From Desulfobacteraceae bacterium (lineage in GTDB: Bacteria > Desulfobacterota > Desulfobacteria > Desulfobacterales > Desulfosalsimonadaceae), in the NCBI GenBank assembly GCA_021162325.1, contig JAGGYV010000165.1, forward strand, positions 1-7,474: 7,474 nt of DNA. The letters run 5' to 3'. The notes below the pieces were generated by a model, which was not told where the DNA came from, searched no databases, and saw only the letters and a program-made list of their open reading frames with translations. The position numbers were made by a program, and so were the translations under genes. Each line of letters begins with the position of its first letter. Positions within the stretch are counted from its first letter, which is position 1. Shown here piece after piece: positions 6,339 through 7,474 of the stretch.

Positions 6339-7328
6339 CTACTCATATAAATTAAAATCAGGGATTTCTTCTTTAAAAAACACTTTCATCTTTTTTATGA
6401 TGCTTTTTTCAAGCTGGCGAACCCGTTCTCTGGAGATACTGTATTTATCACCAATATCCTGTAAGGTTAAAGGTGTATCTGTAAATATCCGCTTATCAAA
6501 TATTTCAAGCTCTCTTTCAGTTAATTGTGTTCTGAATATCGCCACATTCTCCTTTAAAAGGGTTTCAATTTCCTTTTTAGCGACCTGGCTTTCAATGGAC
6601 GCAGCACCGGAACTTAAAAATGCGCCTCTTTCAGTATCAGAATCTTCTCTCAACGGGGCATCCAGGGAAAGATCCCAGCCGTCAAGCCGCTGGTCCATTT
6701 CCGTTACTTCCTTCTCAGAAACACCCAACCGGTCGGACAAAAGCTGGGTATGCGGAACAAACCCTTCATCAATTAATTTCTGTTTTTCTTTTTTAAGCTT
6801 GAAAAACAGTTTACGCTGCCCCTGGGTCGTTCCGATTTTGACCAGCCGCCAATTGTCCATTATAAATTTTAAAATATATGCTTTTATCCAGAAAGAGGCA
6901 TAATACGAAAATTTAACATTTTTATACGGATCGAATTTTTGAACCGCATGCATCAGCCCGATATTCCCTTCCTGGATAAGATCCAGCAGGTTCTGCATCC
7001 ACACACGCTGAAAATCCAGGGCAATCTTTACCACCAGTCTTAAATTAGACGTCGCCATGATAAACGCGGCTTCTGAATCGTCTTGCTCGGTAATTCTTTT
7101 ACCAAGTTCGACTTCCTCTTCCCGGGTAAGCAGTCTGTATTGATTAATTTCAGACAAATACCGCTGCAGCGGATCATATTCGACCAGGCTTTTACCACTG
7201 TCGGTCTTTGTTTTTTTTCTTGTCTTATCTCTCGATAAATTATTGATATCCATACTCTTTTTTCTATTACCCTTGCCCCGGCCATTGCTCTTTTTCTTTG
7301 GATCGCTCATTATGCTATCAACCACCAT
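6339..7328 (-). CDS. rpoH: RpoH-type (sigma-32-like) alternative sigma factor
   Basis: This 329-residue sigma-70 family protein carries region 1.2 (about 52-85, DPLQRYLSEINQYRLLTREEE) and region 2 (about 92-165), with LLDLIQEGNIGLMHAVQKFD for core binding and FSYYASFWIKAYI for -10 recognition. QRKLFFKLKK (171-180) is the RpoH box characteristic of sigma-32 proteins. Region 4 ends in the helix-turn-helix TLQDIGDKYSISRERVRQLE (289-308) for -35 contact. Full-length region 1.1 is absent, and instead residues 8-46 are Lys/Arg-rich and probably disordered. The family drives heat-shock and related stress genes. Deltaproteobacteria often hold several such paralogues, so the symbol names the family rather than a proven orthologue. 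M7 (7310) has a GGTGG 11 bases upstream and may be the true start; M1 has no ribosome binding site. The stop is followed after 2 bp by the first possible TPR ATG, suggesting an operon. Confidence 0.9.
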   Translation of the reverse strand: MVVDSIMSDPKKKSNGRGKGNRKKSMDINNLSRDKTRKKTKTDSGKSLVEYDPLQRYLSEINQYRLLTREEEVELGKRITEQDDSEAAFIMATSNLRLVVKIALDFQRVWMQNLLDLIQEGNIGLMHAVQKFDPYKNVKFSYYASFWIKAYILKFIMDNWRLVKIGTTQGQRKLFFKLKKEKQKLIDEGFVPHTQLLSDRLGVSEKEVTEMDQRLDGWDLSLDAPLREDSDTERGAFLSSGAASIESQVAKKEIETLLKENVAIFRTQLTERELEIFDKRIFTDTPLTLQDIGDKYSISRERVRQLEKSIIKKMKVFFKEEIPDFNLYE

Positions 7329-7334
7329 TTTTTT

Positions 7335-7371
7335 ATTATTTCAAATCATTGCGTTTAAAATTTGAAATAAT
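7335..7371. promoter_or_regulatory. Perfect 12-bp inverted repeat upstream of the sigma gene
   Basis: ATTATTTCAAAT (7335-7346) and ATTTGAAATAAT (7360-7371) are exact inverted copies separated by 13 bp, with arm centres 25 bp apart. The nearer arm ends 6 bp before the longest possible sigma start and 24 bp before the M7 start. It could be an operator for a dimeric regulator or, if transcribed, a weak AU-rich hairpin in the leader. The region is very AT-rich, but an exact 12-bp match containing internal C and G is more than composition would readily give. Confidence 0.5.
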
Positions 7372-7474
7372 GACCGAATTTGTATTATCTAAAATTTAAG
7401 TATTACAATGCTTATAAAAATAAACCACAAGTAGCAATTACTAAATTCTCAATTAAAAAACAGACTATTTTCAG
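7372..7474 (-). other. AT-rich presumed promoter region of the sigma operon
   Basis: No gene is supported here. The minus strand contains several partial sigma-70-like hexamers, for example TTGCTA with TATAAG about 15 bp later, and TAATAC boxes. None has both a good -35 and -10 at standard spacing, so I do not place the promoter. The upstream neighbour lies outside the window. Confidence 0.4.

Noticed and set aside
6397..6903. A 168-codon plus-strand open frame antisense to the sigma gene
   Set aside because: The sigma factor on the other strand has all expected motifs. This frame is a Ser-rich shadow of it.

Overview
The window looks like chromosomal DNA from a moderately AT-rich, anaerobic Gram-negative bacterium. 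A deltaproteobacterial sulfate reducer (Desulfobacterota, probably Desulfobacterales) is my best guess. The reasons are an RpoH-like sigma factor with a lysine-rich N-terminal extension, two outer-membrane-type lipoproteins, a UPF0280 (COG2122) gene of the kind found in strict anaerobes, and dispersed palindromic repeats with GATGGCTTCGTAAAAAGTCC ends, which I associate with that group. The assignment is inference. No rRNA, tRNA, CRISPR array, transposase gene or phage gene is visible.

All seven supported genes lie on the minus strand, so transcription runs from high to low coordinates. (1) 7328-3764 is a tight three-gene unit: an RpoH-type sigma factor, a TPR lipoprotein with about 15 repeats, and a LolB-like lipoprotein. 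Gaps are a few bases, and the lolB-like Shine-Dalgarno lies inside the end of the TPR gene. An AT-rich leader with a perfect 12-bp inverted repeat precedes the sigma gene. (2) 3572-1631 is a two-gene unit: a RimK-like ATP-grasp ligase overlapping by 14 bp an HD-domain dGTPase-like phosphohydrolase. (3) 1422-700 encodes a UPF0280/ApbE-fold protein. (4) 501-124 encodes a small LapA-like inner-membrane protein with its own good ribosome binding site and a plausible promoter.

Three copies of a roughly 125-bp, nearly full-length palindromic repeat sit between these units (1-125, 1450-1575, 3641-3765), with a 40-bp hairpin remnant beside the middle one (1583-1622). Copies 1 and 3 are about 87% identical over 97 bp. 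The middle copy keeps the same ends but has a different core. Copies 1 and 3 abut the stop codons of the lapA-like and lolB-like genes so closely that the repeat supplies two of the three bases of each TGA. The middle copy forms nearly the whole leader of the UPF0280 gene. The repeats mark every boundary between transcription units except the one between the UPF0280 and lapA-like genes.

Functionally, the sigma-TPR-LolB unit and the LapA-like gene point to envelope biogenesis and its stress control. The ATP-grasp/HD pair is a co-translated enzyme couple with no obvious shared pathway. It is the least explained gene content here.
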